Assembly: GCA_900109485.1 (NCBI GenBank)
Contig: FOAY01000008.1
Coordinates: 1 to 64,000 of the forward strand
Direction: 5' to 3'
DNA: 64,000 nt
Source: Kosakonia sacchari
Lineage (GTDB): Bacteria > Pseudomonadota > Gammaproteobacteria > Enterobacterales > Enterobacteriaceae
Shown: positions 19,180-32,324 of the stretch, one piece after another
How the letters are laid out: each line of letters opens with the position of its first letter
How positions within the stretch are numbered: position 1 is the stretch's first letter
Position numbers and translations under genes: made by a program
Notes under the pieces: model-generated
Databases searched by the model: none
Told to the model about the DNA's origin: nothing
Seen by the model: the letters and a program-made list of their open reading frames with translations, nothing else

Positions 19180-20094
19180 TCAGGCTTCGCCTTCCTGACC
19201 GGCCGGTGACGGAGCCACCGTGCCAACATGCGATTCATCCGGATCCGGCGCAGGCAGATTCATCAGCTTCGCCAGAATACGCGCCAGCTTCAGACGCAGT
19301 TCCGGACGGCGGATGATCATATCAATCGCGCCTTTTTCGATCAGGAACTCACTGCGCTGGAAGCCCGGCGGCAGTTTCTCACGCACGGTCTGCTCGATAA
19401 CGCGCGGACCGGCAAAACCGATCAGCGCTTTCGGTTCGGCGATGTTCAGATCGCCCAGCATAGCAAAGCTCGCGGAAACGCCGCCCATGGTCGGGTCGGT
19501 CAGCACGGAGATATACGGCAGACCGCGCTCCTGCATTTTCGCCAGCGCCGCAGAGGTTTTCGCCATCTGCATCAGCGACATCAGCGCTTCCTGCATACGT
19601 GCGCCACCGGAAGCGGAGAAGCAGATCAGCGGGCAGTTGTCTTCCAGCGCCTGCTCGACGGCACGCACAAAGCGTGCGCCAACGACGGAGCCCATAGAGC
19701 CGCCCATAAAGGAGAACTCAAATGCCGCAGCCACAATCGGCATACCGTGCAGCGTGCCTTTCATTACCACCAGCGCGTCTTTCTCGCCGGTCTCTTTCTG
19801 GGCTGTCGCCAGACGGTCTTTGTATTTTTTTGAATCGCGGAACTTGAGCACATCTTTCGGCTCAAGCTCGCTACCCAGTTCTACCAGCGAACCTTCATCC
19901 AGCAGGCTATGCAGGCGATTACGCGCTGACATCCGCATGTGGTGATCGCATTTCGGGCAGACCTCAAGGTTACGCTCCAGCTCGGCGCGGTATAGCACCT
20001 GGCCGCAGCTATCGCATTTTGTCCACACCCCTTCAGGGATACTTGCCTTGCGGGTGGGGGTGATGTTGCTCTTAATTCTTTCAATCCAGCTCAT
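19180..20094 (-). CDS. accD: Acetyl-CoA carboxylase carboxyltransferase beta subunit
   Basis: 304 residues. A four-cysteine zinc ribbon (Cys27, Cys30, Cys46, Cys49) precedes the crotonase-like carboxyltransferase domain with [19 protein letters not shown] and the oxyanion-type [20 protein letters not shown]. AccD with AccA transfers carboxylate from biotin to acetyl-CoA, making malonyl-CoA for fatty acid synthesis. It stands alone, with a terminator behind it. Confidence 0.97.
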   Translation of the reverse strand: MSWIERIKSNITPTRKASIPEGVWTKCDSCGQVLYRAELERNLEVCPKCDHHMRMSARNRLHSLLDEGSLVELGSELEPKDVLKFRDSKKYKDRLATAQKETGEKDALVVMKGTLHGMPIVAAAFEFSFMGGSMGSVVGARFVRAVEQALEDNCPLICFSASGGARMQEALMSLMQMAKTSAALAKMQERGLPYISVLTDPTMGGVSASFAMLGDLNIAEPKALIGFAGPRVIEQTVREKLPPGFQRSEFLIEKGAIDMIIRRPELRLKLARILAKLMNLPAPDPDESHVGTVAPSPAGQEGEA

Positions 20095-20197
20095 TGATAA
20101 CCTTTATACATGAACCTGGTAGCCCATAAATGGTGCACATTAAAACATAACAGTTCGCAACTTGGGATAAAAAAGTGGTCGAACCGCCATTGCGCCC

Positions 20198-20857
20198 TTA
20201 TTTTATCTGCTTTGCCGCAGCGCGTCGGTGACGAATAATCTCAATCACACCCGGAAGTATAGACACCACGATGATTGCCACAATCAACAGCTTAAGATTT
20301 TCCTGAACCATCGGCAGGGTGCCAAAGAAATATCCGGCGTAGGTAAACAGCAGTACCCATAACAGCGCGCCCGCTACGTTGAAAAGAGCGAAGTGGCGAT
20401 AAGACATATGCCCCATCCCGGCGACAAACGGTGCGAATGTCCGCACAATCGGTACAAAACGCGCCAGAATAATCGTTTTGCCGCCATGCCGTTCATAAAA
20501 CTGATGGGTTTTATCAAGATAGCTGCGACGGAAAATCTTCGAATCCGGATTACTGAATAATCGATCGCCAAAGAGTCGCCCGATGGTGTAGTTCACCGCG
20601 TCACCGGCAATGGCGGCAATAAGCATCAGTACAATCATCAGATGCACGTTCAGATCGTTCGTGCCGAGAGAGGCCAGCGCACCGGCGACAAACAGCAGCG
20701 AATCCCCTGGCAGGAAAGGCGTGACCACCAGCCCGGTTTCGCAAAAGAGGATCACAAACAGGATCGCATAAACCCAGATGCCATACTGTGCCACCAGCTC
20801 CGCCAGATGCACATCAATATGCAGGATGAAATCAATAAGGAAGCGTATTAAGTCCAT
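20198..20857 (-). CDS. dedA: DedA-family inner membrane protein
   Basis: 219 residues with several membrane segments and the DedA core ([17 protein letters not shown], then the [20 protein letters not shown] motif with the conserved arginines). DedA-family proteins support membrane homeostasis, probably by undecaprenyl-phosphate or phospholipid movement; this member's task is not settled. It follows truA by 28 bp on the same strand. Confidence 0.93.
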   Translation of the reverse strand: MDLIRFLIDFILHIDVHLAELVAQYGIWVYAILFVILFCETGLVVTPFLPGDSLLFVAGALASLGTNDLNVHLMIVLMLIAAIAGDAVNYTIGRLFGDRLFSNPDSKIFRRSYLDKTHQFYERHGGKTIILARFVPIVRTFAPFVAGMGHMSYRHFALFNVAGALLWVLLFTYAGYFFGTLPMVQENLKLLIVAIIVVSILPGVIEIIRHRRAAAKQIK

Positions 20858-20885
20858 ATTTACTTATGCCTTTTATGAATTGCGA

Positions 20886-21698
20886 CTAGTCCGCCAGGAA
20901 CAGCGGGCCCATTGGCGCAACCGGAAGGTCGAAGCGCGCTGGATAATCCACCGCCACCAGATATAACCCTTCCGCTTTCGCCGTTGCTGCCGCCAGCGTG
21001 CGATCCTTGACCGCCAGCAACTCTGCTATCCAACTCTCCGGCTGGTTGTGGGCGCCTACTTCCATCAGGCTGCCGACAATATTCCTGACCATATGATGTA
21101 CAAAGGCATTGGCTTTGATATCAACCACAATGTAATTCCCGTAGCGACTGACGTTGATATGCATCAGATTGCGCCACGGCGTGCGCGACTGGCACTGCAC
21201 CGCGCGAAACGAGGTAAAATCATTTTCGCCAAGCAGGCACTGCGCGGCGCGATGCATCCGCCCGGCATCCAGCGGCTGGTGATAGTGCGTAACACCGTGG
21301 CCTAACACCGCCGGACGTAAACGATGGTTGTAAATAATGTAGCGGTAACGGCGAGCCGTAGCGCTGAAACGAGCATGAAAATCATCGGCAACAGTTTTTA
21401 CCCAGCGCACCGCGATGTCACCAGGCAAATTCGCATTTACCCCTAACGTCCAGGCGGCATCTTTGCGCAGCGCAGTCGTTTCGAAATGCACTACCTGCCC
21501 TGTCGCATGCACACCGGCGTCAGTTCTCCCGGCGCAGAATACATTAATCGGCTCATTGGCGACCTGCGAAAGGGCTTTTTCCAGCTTCTCCTGCACACTG
21601 CGCACTTCTTGCTGACGCTGCCAGCCGTAATACTTGCTGCCGTCATACTCAATACCCAGCGCAATTTTGTAGACCGGCGCTTTGACTTCGTCCTGCAT
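20886..21698 (-). CDS. truA: tRNA pseudouridine synthase A
   Basis: 270 residues. TruA converts U38-40 of the anticodon arm to pseudouridine. The catalytic aspartate is Asp60 in [17 protein letters not shown]. The start overlaps the usg stop by one base, so translation may be coupled. Confidence 0.96.
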   Translation of the reverse strand: MQDEVKAPVYKIALGIEYDGSKYYGWQRQQEVRSVQEKLEKALSQVANEPINVFCAGRTDAGVHATGQVVHFETTALRKDAAWTLGVNANLPGDIAVRWVKTVADDFHARFSATARRYRYIIYNHRLRPAVLGHGVTHYHQPLDAGRMHRAAQCLLGENDFTSFRAVQCQSRTPWRNLMHINVSRYGNYIVVDIKANAFVHHMVRNIVGSLMEVGAHNQPESWIAELLAVKDRTLAAATAKAEGLYLVAVDYPARFDLPVAPMGPLFLAD

Positions 21699-22711
21699 CA
21701 GTACAGATACTCCTGCACCAGTTTCTCGGCGGTTTTGACCGCCATCAGCGCGCCACCGAAGCGAACGTTATCGGCCACCGACCAGAACTGGATCTGCTCC
21801 GGCATGCCGTAATCATTACGGATGCAGCCCACAGAAAGATGAGTCTGACCGGAAGCATCGCCCACCTGGGTAGGAAATTCGTTCCCTTCAGACAGCACAA
21901 TTTCGTCAAAACGGGCAAAGGCATCGCGCGCTTCTTCGGCAGCCAGCGGACGCAGCGCTTCAAAACTGACCATCTGCGCATGGCCGTAAAATACCGGCGA
22001 CTGTACGCAATTCGCGGAGATCATCAGACCGTCATCCTGCAAAATTTTGCGCATCTGATCGATAATCACCCGCTCTTCACGCACGCTCCCTTCGCTATCC
22101 GGCAGTAGCGGCAGCATGTTGAATGCAAGCTGGCGGCCAAAATAGTCATCCTCATCAATCGGGATGCCGTTCAGAAGCTTGGCGCTCTGCCCTGCCAACG
22201 CATCGACCGCCTGTTTGCCGCTGCGTGAAACAGACAGCATGCAGGTGACGGCTACGCGTGAAAAACCGCCCTCGTCGATCAGCGGTTTAATACTGGCCAG
22301 CAGCTGGCTGGTCAGGCTGTCTGGCACGGCAATAATATTGCGGTTGCGGTAATCCGCGAGCACAAACGGGTTAACGTCCGGCATGACCAGCGGCACATCC
22401 GGCTCCAGCGCAAACAGACCGCTGGTATCGATCACCAGGCAACCGGCGTTGGTGGCCTCTTCAATCCAGGTCGCAGATGCCTGCGCACCAGCGACGAAAA
22501 ACGCCAGTTGCGCCTGCGTCCAGTCAAAACTGGCAACGTCTTCAACGCGCACGGTTTTACCCGCGAAACGCAGGTTTTCGCCCGCGCTCTCTTCTCTGGC
22601 CAGAGCATAAAGTTCGCCTACCGGGAACTGACGTTCCGCCAGCGTTTCGAGCAAAGCTTCTCCGACAGCGCCAGTTGCGCCAAGAACGGCAATATTCCAG
22701 CCTTCAGACAT
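21698..22711 (-). CDS. usg: Usg, aspartate-semialdehyde dehydrogenase paralogue
   Basis: 337 residues with a Rossmann start [20 protein letters not shown] and the dimerisation domain of aspartate-semialdehyde dehydrogenases. Where true enzymes have the catalytic cysteine in an NC(T/V) motif, this protein reads [10 protein letters not shown], so dehydrogenase activity is unlikely. The same change is known for E. coli Usg, as I recall it. The gene lies between pdxB and truA; its function is unknown. Confidence 0.92.
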   Translation of the reverse strand: MSEGWNIAVLGATGAVGEALLETLAERQFPVGELYALAREESAGENLRFAGKTVRVEDVASFDWTQAQLAFFVAGAQASATWIEEATNAGCLVIDTSGLFALEPDVPLVMPDVNPFVLADYRNRNIIAVPDSLTSQLLASIKPLIDEGGFSRVAVTCMLSVSRSGKQAVDALAGQSAKLLNGIPIDEDDYFGRQLAFNMLPLLPDSEGSVREERVIIDQMRKILQDDGLMISANCVQSPVFYGHAQMVSFEALRPLAAEEARDAFARFDEIVLSEGNEFPTQVGDASGQTHLSVGCIRNDYGMPEQIQFWSVADNVRFGGALMAVKTAEKLVQEYLY

Positions 22712-22776
22712 GATGATTTACTCCAGGAAATAAAGCGTCCCTGCGGCATTTTTCCGCAGGGAGCATTAAGAAGACA

Positions 22777-23913
22777 TTAACGGGCCGGGGTGTACGTGGC
22801 GTTAAAACCCAGTTGCTGCAACAGTGCGGCGGCACTGGCATCATCGCACTGCACATACAGTGATGACCATTCGCGACGCTCAAGATAGTTTTTACGTAAC
22901 TTATCAAATTCACCCGGCGTGCCTGCCACTTTTCGCAGCAACGCATCGTCACGGCGCACATCATACACCAAATGAACCAACCTTTTTAGCGTTGACTGAT
23001 CGAGAGGACCGTGCAGCGTTATGCGGCCAAATTCCGCTGCAGGCAGCAGCGTATCGAGCGCTATTTGTGTACGCTTACCGATAAATTCACTATAAGCTTC
23101 AAACACTTGCGTTGTTCCGCGCGCTTTACCTTCAAGGGTGTACCCGGCGATATGCGCGGTGCCAATGTCAACGCGTTGCAGCAGCTCCACGTTGAGATCA
23201 GGTTCCGGCTCCCAGACGTCCAGCACCACATGCAGCGCCTGTCCCGCCTGCAAACGCTGCAGCAGCGCCGCATTATCCACCACCGGGCCACGGCAGGCAT
23301 TAATCAGAATAGTGCCAGGCTTCAGACGCGCCAGCAGAACATCATCCGCCAGATGCAGCGTCTTATACGGGCCATCTTTAAACAGCGGCGTATGGAAGGT
23401 CAGCACATCCGCTTCACGTACCAGCTCATCAAGCGAGCGGAAATCACCGTCATCGCCACGATCGGCGCGCGGCGGATCGCATAGCAGCGTGCGGATCCCC
23501 AGCGCTTCGAGGCGCTTCTGTAAGCGTCCGCCCACATTGCCCACACCGACAATCCCGACCGTACGATCTTTGAGAGCAAAGCCTTCGCGCTCCGCCAGCA
23601 TCAACAGTGAAGAGAAAACATACTCCACAACCGCAATGGCGTTGCAGCCTGGCGCTGCGGAAAAGCCAATCCCCGCTTGCTGCAAATACCCTTCATCAAC
23701 ATGGTCAGTTCCCGCGGTTGCCGTACCGACAAATTTGATCCCCGTCCCCTGTAATAATGCCTCGTTGACTTTCGTCACGGAGCGCACCATTAACGCATCA
23801 GCATCGGCCAGTTCCGCAAGCGGGATTGGACGACCGGGAACCGCTTTCACTTCACCCAGACGGCTAAAAAGATCGCGGGCATAAGGCATATTTTCATCAA
23901 CAAGGATTTTCAC
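22777..23913 (-). CDS. pdxB: Erythronate-4-phosphate dehydrogenase
   Basis: 378 residues from a GTG at 23913 (protein [20 protein letters not shown]), as in E. coli. The NAD site [12 protein letters not shown] and the catalytic trio in [18 protein letters not shown] and TAHIAGYT identify a D-2-hydroxyacid dehydrogenase. PdxB oxidises erythronate-4-phosphate in pyridoxal phosphate synthesis. The frame extends 55 codons upstream into the flk-pdxB spacer without homology. It is divergent from flk. Confidence 0.95.
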   Translation of the reverse strand: MKILVDENMPYARDLFSRLGEVKAVPGRPIPLAELADADALMVRSVTKVNEALLQGTGIKFVGTATAGTDHVDEGYLQQAGIGFSAAPGCNAIAVVEYVFSSLLMLAEREGFALKDRTVGIVGVGNVGGRLQKRLEALGIRTLLCDPPRADRGDDGDFRSLDELVREADVLTFHTPLFKDGPYKTLHLADDVLLARLKPGTILINACRGPVVDNAALLQRLQAGQALHVVLDVWEPEPDLNVELLQRVDIGTAHIAGYTLEGKARGTTQVFEAYSEFIGKRTQIALDTLLPAAEFGRITLHGPLDQSTLKRLVHLVYDVRRDDALLRKVAGTPGEFDKLRKNYLERREWSSLYVQCDDASAAALLQQLGFNATYTPAR

Positions 23914-24023
23914 GCTACAGTACCTGTTTGAGAACGGGAGTTGAGCGCGCAAGTGTGCCATAATCTCGCCGCCAGGCATACCTGCAATGCCGACCACCGC
24001 CATGCGAGAGTAAGAGGAAATCC

Positions 24024-25034
24024 ATGATGCAACCCATTCAGGGGACGCCCGCGCGCCCTCCCGGGCAAGAGCCGACACAAGCCGCGAATAATGCTGGCGA
24101 ACAGCCCTTATCCACCCTGCAACGTACCGTGCTGGAGCGACTGGTTATTCGCTTGATCGCGTTAACGCAGCAGCAAAGCGCGGAAGTATGGGCTGGCATG
24201 AAACACGATTTAGGGCTGAAGAATGACGCCCCGCTGCTCTCGCGTCACTTTCCGGCTGCTGAGCAGAACCTCAACCAGCGCGTGGAAACTGCAACGCAGA
24301 ACCACACTAACCGCCAGGTGGTTTCACAACTGACGGAACTGTTAAGCCAGGGAAATAATCGCCAGGCGGTGAGTGATTTTATTCGTCAGCAGTTTGGTCA
24401 GACGGCGCTCAGCCAGTTGACGCCTCAGCAGTTAAAAACCGTGCTGACCATGTTGCAGAATAACCAGATTACCATTCCGCAGCCGCAGCAACGCCCGGCC
24501 ACCGAGCGTCTGCTGCTGCCTGCCGAGCACAACTCGCTGAATCAGGCGGTCACGAAACTGGCGGCAGCAACAGGCGAATCCGGTAAATTGATCTGGCAGT
24601 CGATGATGGAGCTTTCCGGCGTCAAAACCGGTGAGCTGATCCCGGCGAAACATTTCGCGCCGCTGATGACATGGCTACAGGCGCGCCAGACGTTAAGCAC
24701 GCACAGCGCGCCCACGCTGCACACTATCCAGACCGCCCTGAAACAGCCGCTGGATGATATGGAAATGCGCACGATTACCGAGTACGCCCAGCAGACATGG
24801 CAGGCCACGCCGCAGACGATCCTGACGACGGCGCAGGTTCAGGACATTCTTAATCATGTCTTTTTACGCCGCACAGAACGTGCGACGGGCACCTTTGAGG
24901 TTCGCGATATTCAGCCCATTTACAGCCCGTTTGTCGCACCCATTGTCGAAACAATAAAATCGATTTCCACGCGACCGGGATTCTTTTTTATCGCCCTGCT
25001 TATCGCATTAGCGCTTTTCTGGCTGGTGAGTTAA
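24024..25034 (+). CDS. flk: Flagellar regulator Flk
   Basis: 336 residues, Gln-rich, with a single C-terminal membrane anchor ([19 protein letters not shown]). It matches Flk (DivF/RflH), which in Salmonella prevents early export of the anti-sigma factor FlgM until flagellar rings are complete. An AGAGGAAA ribosome site precedes two adjacent ATG codons; the second (24027) is equally possible. No flagellar genes lie nearby, as is usual for flk. Confidence 0.9.
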   Translation: MMQPIQGTPARPPGQEPTQAANNAGEQPLSTLQRTVLERLVIRLIALTQQQSAEVWAGMKHDLGLKNDAPLLSRHFPAAEQNLNQRVETATQNHTNRQVVSQLTELLSQGNNRQAVSDFIRQQFGQTALSQLTPQQLKTVLTMLQNNQITIPQPQQRPATERLLLPAEHNSLNQAVTKLAAATGESGKLIWQSMMELSGVKTGELIPAKHFAPLMTWLQARQTLSTHSAPTLHTIQTALKQPLDDMEMRTITEYAQQTWQATPQTILTTAQVQDILNHVFLRRTERATGTFEVRDIQPIYSPFVAPIVETIKSISTRPGFFFIALLIALALFWLVS

Positions 25035-25035
25035 A

Positions 25036-25063
25036 AAATTCCCCTCCGTCTGGAGGGGAATTT
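25036..25063. terminator. Bidirectional terminator between flk and the GH1 gene
   Basis: AAATTCCCCTCC / GGAGGGGAATTT is a perfect 12-bp stem with a GTCT loop, flanked by A and T runs on both sides, between two convergent genes. Confidence 0.82.
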
Positions 25064-25067
25064 ATCG

Positions 25068-26597
<1,530 letters not shown>

Positions 26598-26608
26598 TTA
26601 TCGGGCGA

Positions 26609-27790
26609 TCATTTCCGCGCGCGGAAGGCCACCAGGGTGATCACAATACCGGTAATGGCAGCAATTGCTCCCGCGAGGAAAACCGACGGGTATCCCGCAG
26701 ACGTTGCCAACAGCCCGGTTAACGGGCCGCTAAACGCGTAGGAGATATCCTGAAATGCCGCATAGCCGCCAAGCGCCGTACCTCGCACCTGCGGCGGCGC
26801 GCGCTTGACGACTTCAACACCCAAAGCCGGGAAGATAAGCGAGCAACCGCTGCCGGTCAGAGCCGCGCCCAGCAGCGCCATCCACGCGCCATGCGCCTGC
26901 CATAACAGCAGCAGCCCAACGGTTTCGATTACCAGCGAAGCAATCGCCACCCTCACGCCACCAAAACGGTCCGGCATCCAGCCGAACAAAATGCGCATCA
27001 GCACAAATGCGCCGCCGAAAGCCGTCAGGGTAAAACCCGCCATTGACCAGCCCTGGCTGGCAAAGTAAAGCGAAACAAAGGTGCCGATCACCGCAAAGCC
27101 AACGCCCTGAAGCGCCAGCCCCAGCCCCGGTTGCCAGATAAGTCCGACCACGCTCCACAGTGCAGGACGATCGCCCGGATGCGCTGGCGTTTTGCGCACG
27201 CCACCGTTAAATGCGAAGGCCAGTAGCGGCAATACCATGGTGATCGCTGCCAGGGCAGCAAAACCAAAGTGGCTGTGAACCAGCAACCCAAGCGGCGCGC
27301 CAGCAGCCAGCGCACCGTAAATCGCCATTCCGTTCCATGACATCACTTTGCCGGAACGCGCGGGACCAACCAGCCCCATTCCCCAAGTGAGCGTGCCGGT
27401 AAGAAGCTGGCTTTCACCGAAACCGAGGATCAGGCGCCCCAGAATCAACAGCGCAAATTTGGCAGCGGGCGCAGCCGGCAACAGCGCCGCCAGCAGCCAC
27501 GCTGCTCCGGCCAGAGCACAGGCGATCATGCCCTGTATCACCGAACGTTTCGCGCCATATTGATCGGCAAGACGGCCGGCATAGCCGCGTGTTAAGACGG
27601 TGGCCAGAAACTGAATACCAACGGCAATTCCCACCATGGTATTGCCGTAACCCAACTCATTGTGTACAAACAGCGGGATCACCGGTAGCGGCAGGCCAAC
27701 GGTCAGGTAGGTCAGAAATACCGCAAAGGCGATACGAAACAGCGACATATTCGCTGATGAGGTTTTAACAGATTGAACGTCTACAGACAT
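26609..27790 (-). CDS. yfcJ: MFS transporter YfcJ
   Basis: 393 residues with about twelve membrane segments. The MFS loop motif [15 protein letters not shown] lies between the second and third segments. It matches E. coli YfcJ, an efflux-type major facilitator of uncertain substrate; arabinose efflux has been suggested for it and its YhhS relative. It lies in its usual place upstream of fabB. Confidence 0.92.
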   Translation of the reverse strand: MSVDVQSVKTSSANMSLFRIAFAVFLTYLTVGLPLPVIPLFVHNELGYGNTMVGIAVGIQFLATVLTRGYAGRLADQYGAKRSVIQGMIACALAGAAWLLAALLPAAPAAKFALLILGRLILGFGESQLLTGTLTWGMGLVGPARSGKVMSWNGMAIYGALAAGAPLGLLVHSHFGFAALAAITMVLPLLAFAFNGGVRKTPAHPGDRPALWSVVGLIWQPGLGLALQGVGFAVIGTFVSLYFASQGWSMAGFTLTAFGGAFVLMRILFGWMPDRFGGVRVAIASLVIETVGLLLLWQAHGAWMALLGAALTGSGCSLIFPALGVEVVKRAPPQVRGTALGGYAAFQDISYAFSGPLTGLLATSAGYPSVFLAGAIAAITGIVITLVAFRARK

Positions 27791-27959
27791 GCATTACTCC
27801 ATAACACAGAGTAAGGCGGGATTTGGAAGTACCACGCCCCCTCCACCTGAGTACCAGGATTAAGGTGCGTTGGTTAACGTTAAACGCTTACGCATTATCG
27901 TGTTGATAATGTTGCGCCGGGGAGTTTGCCTGCCGCAACGGCAGCTTGTCAATGCATAA

Positions 27960-27986
27960 AAAAAGAGAGCCAGTGGCTCTCTTTTT
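27960..27986. terminator. Terminator after fabB
   Basis: A 13-bp perfect palindrome AAAAAGAGAGCCA / TGGCTCTCTTTTT around a single central base lies 17 bp beyond the fabB stop. It ends in T5 on either strand. Confidence 0.85.
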
Positions 27987-28002
27987 CTGCTTACAGACAA
28001 AC

Positions 28003-29217
28003 TTATTTCAGTTTGCGCATCACCAGCGTGGCGTTAGTCCCGCCAAAACCGAAGCTGTTGGACATGACCGTCGTCAGCGCGGCTTCCATCGGTTTTGTCA
28101 CGATGTTCAGACCAGCAGCCTGCTCGTCCAGCTCTTCCACGTTGATGCTCGGCGCGATAAAGCCGTGTTCCAGCATCAGCAGCGAGTAGATCGCTTCCTG
28201 TACGCCTGCAGCGCCCAGAGAGTGACCGGTCATCGCTTTGGTTGCAGAGATAGCCGGGCTGTTGTTTCCGAACACTTCGCGGATGGCACCCAGCTCTTTC
28301 ACGTCGCCAACCGGCGTGGAAGTACCGTGGGAGTTCAGGTAGTCGATCGGTGTATCAATGTCTTGCATTGCCATCTTCATGCAACGCACTGCGCCTTCGC
28401 CTGACGGCGCTACCATATCCGCACCATCAGAAGTCGCGCCGTAGCCAACGATCTCTGCGTAGATGTGCGCGCCACGCGCCAGTGCATGTTCCAGCTCTTC
28501 AACAACAACCATGCCGCCGCCGCCCGCGATAACGAAACCGTCACGGTGTTTGTCATAGGTACGGGAAGCTTTTTCTGGCGTTTCGTTGTATTTGGTGGAC
28601 AGCGCGCCCATCGCGTCAAATTCGCAGGCCATTTCCCAGCACAGCTCTTCGCCGCCGCCAGCAAAAACGATGTCCTGTTTACCCAGTTGAATCTGTTCTA
28701 CCGCGTTACCGATGCAGTGCGCGGAAGTGGCGCAAGCAGAACTGATAGAGTAGTTAACACCGTGGATTTTAAATGGTGTTGCGAGGCAAGCGGACACCGC
28801 AGACGCCATCGCTTTGGTCACCACATAAGGACCCACAGCTTTCAGACCACGCGGGCTACGCATCGCATCAGCGCCGAAAACCTGAGATTTAGAAGAGCCG
28901 CCAGAACCTGCAATCAGGCCCACGCGCGGATTGTTCTGATAAACCTCGTCTTTCAGGCCAGCATCTTCGATCGCCTGCTGCATGGAAAGATAGGAATAGA
29001 TAGAGGCATCGTTCATGAAACGAACCACTTTACGGTCGATCAAACCAGTGGTGTCCAGTTTAACGTTACCCCACACGTGGCTGCGCATGCCGGAATCTTT
29101 AAATTCCTGAGAGAATGTGATCCCTGAGCGTCCTTCACGCAGAGATGCCAGGACTTCCTGCTGGTTATTACCAATGCTGGAAACGATGCCCAGGCCAGTA
29201 ATCACTGCACGTTTCAT
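28003..29217 (-). CDS. fabB: 3-oxoacyl-ACP synthase I
   Basis: 404 residues. The condensing-enzyme cysteine is Cys162 in [10 protein letters not shown], with the two histidines in [11 protein letters not shown] and [12 protein letters not shown]. FabB elongates acyl-ACP and is essential for unsaturated fatty acid synthesis. It is divergent from mnmC; its promoter carries adjoining FabR and FadR sites, matching the dual control known in E. coli. Confidence 0.97.
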   Translation of the reverse strand: MKRAVITGLGIVSSIGNNQQEVLASLREGRSGITFSQEFKDSGMRSHVWGNVKLDTTGLIDRKVVRFMNDASIYSYLSMQQAIEDAGLKDEVYQNNPRVGLIAGSGGSSKSQVFGADAMRSPRGLKAVGPYVVTKAMASAVSACLATPFKIHGVNYSISSACATSAHCIGNAVEQIQLGKQDIVFAGGGEELCWEMACEFDAMGALSTKYNETPEKASRTYDKHRDGFVIAGGGGMVVVEELEHALARGAHIYAEIVGYGATSDGADMVAPSGEGAVRCMKMAMQDIDTPIDYLNSHGTSTPVGDVKELGAIREVFGNNSPAISATKAMTGHSLGAAGVQEAIYSLLMLEHGFIAPSINVEELDEQAAGLNIVTKPMEAALTTVMSNSFGFGGTNATLVMRKLK

Positions 29218-29261
29218 TCAATACCCCTAAGTCGCACTAATTAAGTTTCGTGTCGCAAGAT

Positions 29262-29279
29262 AGCGTACACTTGTACGCC
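29262..29279. promoter_or_regulatory. FabR operator of fabB
   Basis: AGCGTACACTTGTACGCC is a near-perfect palindrome matching the FabR site AGCGTACA-N2-TGTACGCT. FabR represses fabA and fabB when unsaturated acyl groups are plentiful. Confidence 0.82.
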
Positions 29280-29280
29280 G

Positions 29281-29297
29281 AACAAGTCCGATCAGAC
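29281..29297 (-). promoter_or_regulatory. FadR activator site of fabB
   Basis: Minus strand GTCTGATCGGACTTGTT matches the FadR consensus (core TGGTC-GAC-TGTT). It adjoins the FabR operator on the upstream side, the arrangement in which FadR activates fabB. Confidence 0.75.
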
Positions 29298-29372
29298 ATT
29301 TTCGGCGGAAATTTGCGCCTTTCTTTGTCCCTCGTTAAGATCGGGACACTGCCTGATGGACGAGTAACTTAC

Positions 29373-31373
29373 GTGAAACAAACCGCTATACAATCCGCCA
29401 ACCTCGAATTCAACGCTGAAGGTACACCTGTTTCCCGAGATTTCGACGACGTCTACTTCTCTAATGATAATGGACTGGAAGAGACGCGTTATGTTTTTCT
29501 CGGCGGCAACCAACTGGAACAGCGTTTCCCTGACCACCCGCGCCCGCTGTTTGTGGTCGCGGAGAGCGGGTTTGGCACCGGTCTGAATTTCCTCACGCTG
29601 TGGCAGGCATTCGCGGCTTTTCGCGCAGCCAACCCTGACGCTACCCTGGAAAGGTTACATTTCATCAGTTTTGAAAAATTTCCTCTCACCCAGGACGATC
29701 TGCGCAAAGCCCACGCGCACTGGCTGGAACTGGCACCATGGGCGGAACAGTTACAGGCGCAGTGGCCGTTGCCCTTTGGCGGTTGCCACCGACTGCTGCT
29801 CGATGAAGGTCGTGTGACGCTGGATTTATGGTTTGGCGATATCAATCAACTCACCGATACGCTCGATGATTCATTAAACCAGCGCGTCGACGCCTGGTTC
29901 CTGGATGGTTTTGCACCGGCGAAAAACCCGGATATGTGGACGCCAAACCTGTTTGCCGCGATGGCTCGCCTGGCAAGACCGGGCGGCACGCTGGCGACTT
30001 TTACCTCGGCAGGTTTTGTCCGTCGGGGTTTGCAGGAAGCGGGCTTTACCATGCGCAAAAGCAAAGGTTTTGGCCGCAAACGTGAAATGCTGACCGGCGT
30101 AATGGAAAACACCGTTGCGCCTGCGCCGCGTACGCCGTGGTTTGCCCGCAGTGGCACAGAGGCGCGCGATGTGGCGCTGATTGGCGGCGGTGTCGCCAGC
30201 GCGCTGTTATCGCTGGCCTTGCTGCGACGCGGCTGGCAGGTGACACTTTACTGCGCCGACGACGCACCCGCCGAAGGCGCATCCGGCAACCGCCAGGGGG
30301 CGCTTTATCCGCTGCTCAGCGCTCACGATCCAGCTCTGGCCCGCTTCTTCCCCGCGGCGTTTACCTTTGCCCGCCGTCTGTACGATGCGTTACCCGTGAC
30401 GTTTGATCATCAGTGGTGCGGCGTCACACAGCTTGGCTGGGATGAAAAAAGCCAACAAAAAATCGCGCAAATGTTGACGCTTGATCTGCCGCCGGAGATT
30501 GCCTGTGCGGTTGATGCCCAGGCGGTGAAAGCCGAAACCGGCGTGGAAACGGAATGCGGCGGCGTGCATTACCCGCTCGGCGGCTGGCTCTGCCCGGCGC
30601 AGTTAACGGCCGCCGCGATTAAGCTGGCTTGCGAGCAAGGCCTGCAAGTGCATTATGGACATGATGTTGAACGCATGAGCCGTGAAGATCAGCGCTGGCA
30701 ACTTCATTTCCGCCGTGGCGACAAGCAAGCGCACGCAGCAGTAGTGCTGGCCAACGGGCATCGCATTCATCATTTCCCGCAAACGGAGAAACTGCCCGTC
30801 TATCCTGTTGCCGGTCAGGTCAGCCATATTCCGACCAGCAATATGCTCTCTGCGCTTCGCCAGGTGCTGTGCTATGACGGCTATCTGACGCCGCAGAACC
30901 CGCATAACCAGCAGCACTGCATTGGAGCCAGCTATCATCGCGGGCAGCAGGAGGCAGATTACAGCGCGGCGGATCAGCAACAGAATCGCCAGCGGCTTAT
31001 CGACTGTTTCCCGCATGCGGCCTGGGCAAAAGAGGTGGATGTCAGCGCTGGAGATGCGCGCTGCGGCGTACGCTGCGCAACGCGGGATCACCTGCCGATG
31101 GTCGGAAATGTTGCCGACTTTGACGCCACGCTGGCAGCTTACGCCCAACTGGCAGAACGGCCGGAAGAAGCGGTCAGCGCACCGGTCTACGAAGGTTTAT
31201 TTATGCTTGGCGCACTCGGTTCGCGCGGTTTGTGCAGCGCACCGCTGGCGGCAGAGATTCTGGCTTCGCAGATGAGTGACGAGCCGATTCCGCTGGATGG
31301 CGAAACGCTGGCAGCCCTCAATCCGAATCGTTTGTGGGTCAGGAAGTTATTGAAAGGCAGAGCGGTGAAGTGA
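29373..31373 (+). CDS. mnmC: Bifunctional tRNA modification enzyme MnmC
   Basis: 666 residues from a GTG at 29373 (protein [20 protein letters not shown]). The N-terminal part is a SAM methyltransferase ([37 protein letters not shown]) that finishes 5-methylaminomethyl-2-thiouridine. The C-terminal part is an FAD oxidase ([20 protein letters not shown]) that removes the carboxymethyl group. The frame is open 41 codons upstream, but that stretch is the fabB promoter. Length agrees with E. coli MnmC (668). Confidence 0.94.
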   Translation: MKQTAIQSANLEFNAEGTPVSRDFDDVYFSNDNGLEETRYVFLGGNQLEQRFPDHPRPLFVVAESGFGTGLNFLTLWQAFAAFRAANPDATLERLHFISFEKFPLTQDDLRKAHAHWLELAPWAEQLQAQWPLPFGGCHRLLLDEGRVTLDLWFGDINQLTDTLDDSLNQRVDAWFLDGFAPAKNPDMWTPNLFAAMARLARPGGTLATFTSAGFVRRGLQEAGFTMRKSKGFGRKREMLTGVMENTVAPAPRTPWFARSGTEARDVALIGGGVASALLSLALLRRGWQVTLYCADDAPAEGASGNRQGALYPLLSAHDPALARFFPAAFTFARRLYDALPVTFDHQWCGVTQLGWDEKSQQKIAQMLTLDLPPEIACAVDAQAVKAETGVETECGGVHYPLGGWLCPAQLTAAAIKLACEQGLQVHYGHDVERMSREDQRWQLHFRRGDKQAHAAVVLANGHRIHHFPQTEKLPVYPVAGQVSHIPTSNMLSALRQVLCYDGYLTPQNPHNQQHCIGASYHRGQQEADYSAADQQQNRQRLIDCFPHAAWAKEVDVSAGDARCGVRCATRDHLPMVGNVADFDATLAAYAQLAERPEEAVSAPVYEGLFMLGALGSRGLCSAPLAAEILASQMSDEPIPLDGETLAALNPNRLWVRKLLKGRAVK

Positions 31374-31387
31374 AGGTGGGTACATTT

Positions 31388-31454
31388 GCCGGATGGCGGC
31401 GTTGTTTTATCCGGCCTACCAACCCGTAGGCCCGGATACTGGCCGGATAAGCGT
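31388..31454. repeat. REP/BIME-type repeat after mnmC
   Basis: Two imperfect REP units in opposite sense, GCCGGATGGCGGCG...TTATCCGGCC (31388-31417) and GGCCCGGATACTGGCCGGATAAGCG-type (31428-31452), fill the gap between convergent mnmC and yfcL. REP units of this kind are common at 3' ends in enteric bacteria. Confidence 0.75.
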
Positions 31455-31478
31455 CAGCATTACCCGGCAAAACGCCCC

Positions 31479-31757
31479 TTAATGCGACTTCGCCTGCTGA
31501 TAGAGGTTTTCCCACATGCCCATCACCAGCGCCTGATCGCGCGGTGACAGTTCCCCGGCCTGAATGGCGGTTTCCACGCTACCGGTGACTTTCTGGTACA
31601 GATTTTCCGGCAAATGGTTATCCTCGCCTTCCAGTTCAGCCACCGCCAGCGTCAGGTGGCCGCGCAGATAACCGCCCGCAAACAACTCATCATCACTGGC
31701 GTGATCCACCATATTATCGATTAACGCCAGAATGCGTGATTCAAACTCCGCGATCAT
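31479..31757 (-). CDS. yfcL: YfcL family protein
   Basis: 92 residues, acidic and probably all-helical, starting [20 protein letters not shown]. It matches the uncharacterised YfcL family, found downstream of epmC in E. coli as here (27 bp gap). No enzymatic motif is visible. Confidence 0.88.
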   Translation of the reverse strand: MIAEFESRILALIDNMVDHASDDELFAGGYLRGHLTLAVAELEGEDNHLPENLYQKVTGSVETAIQAGELSPRDQALVMGMWENLYQQAKSH

Positions 31758-31784
31758 CTCTCTTCCTCTTTTGACAACATGGCT

Positions 31785-32324
31785 TCAAAGATCTTCCGGC
31801 CATGGGAACTGTTCTGCCGCTAAAGGCGGCGTTTGATAATAATCCTGTAATGCCTTGATAAAACGCGCCGGGCGCGGGGGAATACCCTGCTCCAGATACG
31901 CCATGACCTGCGCATGAACGCGGCGCTGGAACACGATACGATCCGGCTCGACATCGCCTTCCAGGTTGTCGCAACTGACATTAAACGGGAAACCCGCCGC
32001 CACGCAGAACAACCAGTCAAACGCCTGCGGTTTTACCTCAACATCCTCGAACTGCCCCTGCGTCGCCGCATCGCGGCCGTCAGGGCAATACCAGTAGCCA
32101 AAATCCACCTGCTTACGACGCTCGGCACCGGCGATACACCAGTGCGAAATTTCATGTAACGCGCTGGCATAAAAACCGTGAGCAAAAACAATGCGGTTAT
32201 ACGGCGCGTCCGCATCAGCAGGAAGATAGATCGGTTCGTCGTCGCCTTTAATCAGACGGGTATTAAAATCGTCGGCAAAGCAGCCATCAAAAATATCAAT
32301 CAATTGTTGGTAGTGATGTGTCAT
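31785..32324 (-). CDS. epmC: Elongation factor P hydroxylase EpmC
   Basis: 179 residues. EpmC (YfcM) hydroxylates the beta-lysylated lysine of elongation factor P. The metal-site motif HEISHW, within ALHEISHWCIAGAERRKQ, and the C-terminal acidic residues are those of the family. The start overlaps the end of yfcA (ATGA). Confidence 0.92.
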   Translation of the reverse strand: MTHHYQQLIDIFDGCFADDFNTRLIKGDDEPIYLPADADAPYNRIVFAHGFYASALHEISHWCIAGAERRKQVDFGYWYCPDGRDAATQGQFEDVEVKPQAFDWLFCVAAGFPFNVSCDNLEGDVEPDRIVFQRRVHAQVMAYLEQGIPPRPARFIKALQDYYQTPPLAAEQFPWPEDL

